The translations under genes were made by a program, and so were the position numbers. This document shows, in pieces, positions 63,995 to 64,000 of a stretch of 64,000 nt of DNA. A model generated the notes under the pieces. That model saw only the letters and a list, made by a program, of their open reading frames with translations. It was not told the origin of the DNA and searched no databases. This DNA is from Desulforhopalus singaporensis. Lineage in GTDB: Bacteria; Desulfobacterota; Desulfobulbia; Desulfobulbales; Desulfocapsaceae. The first letter of the stretch is position 1; each line of letters begins with the position of its first letter. The DNA is taken from assembly GCF_900104445.1 (NCBI RefSeq), contig NZ_FNJI01000029.1:1-64000 (forward strand), written 5' to 3'.

Positions 63995-64000
63995 GGAACT

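Noticed and set aside
1-64000. CRISPR arrays and rRNA genes
   Set aside because: No regularly spaced repeats or rRNA sequence were seen on either strand.

Overview
The window reads as a piece of a strictly anaerobic, probably sulfate-reducing or sulfur-cycling Desulfobacterota chromosome (Desulfobulbales-like; this is an inference). The basis is a nine-haem c-type lipoprotein, an aldehyde:ferredoxin oxidoreductase with dedicated molybdopterin genes, a ThiC paralogue behind a cobalamin riboswitch, a PurH reduced to its cyclohydrolase half, and Gram-negative markers (WaaA, RlpA, ComEC, PilT). From about 19.6 kb onward the sequence is compact, GC-richer and operonic.

Positions 1 to about 19.6 kb are an AT-rich genomic island on the 3' side of an intact tRNA-Thr(CGT) (minus strand, 19529-19604). 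Three copies of a terminator plus tRNA 3'-half occur (near 755-845, 18846-18934 and 19486-19604). Two are coupled to a hotdog thioesterase gene; the left thioesterase copy is beheaded by an IS21-family element whose right end is at 359. Inside lie two decayed tails of an S24/LexA-type phage repressor, a run of plus-strand genes that look like integron or defence cargo (RsgA-like GTPase, TPR protein, small membrane protein, PLD-family nuclease, DUF1643, DUF6157-like, PIN-like), a group II intron 3'-end remnant, an exported cupin, and two small proteins. No integrase is visible.

The core of the island is a minus-strand, tightly coupled five-gene operon (18398 to 8596): a P-loop ATPase with a Cys cluster, an unrecognised 446-aa protein, a 1684-aa protein with a C-terminal FtsK/HerA motor, Vsr, and a 5-methylcytosine DNA methyltransferase. 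Gene order and sizes resemble the DptF-DptG-DptH restriction module, but the phosphorothioation genes are absent and a cytosine methylase plus mismatch endonuclease sit in their place. This is the best candidate here for an undescribed defence system.

The chromosomal part holds: the nonahaem lipoprotein and RlpA; trpEGDCF; rpsT; a coupled run hslR-purH(N)-purN-pyrR-U32 peptidase; folE2; gpmI-darP; a pterin-metal cluster (orf201-moeA-moeA/PBP-aor-moaD); tag; a diguanylate cyclase; acylphosphatase; a double-ATPase ABC protein; the riboswitch-controlled ThiC/BzaF-like gene; uvrC; a lysine degradation pair (ALDH and lysine 6-transaminase); a methyltransferase; a CPA2 antiporter; rsmE; waaA-comEC; pilT; a LOG-family protein; and a degenerate-GGDEF/TPR protein running to the window edge.
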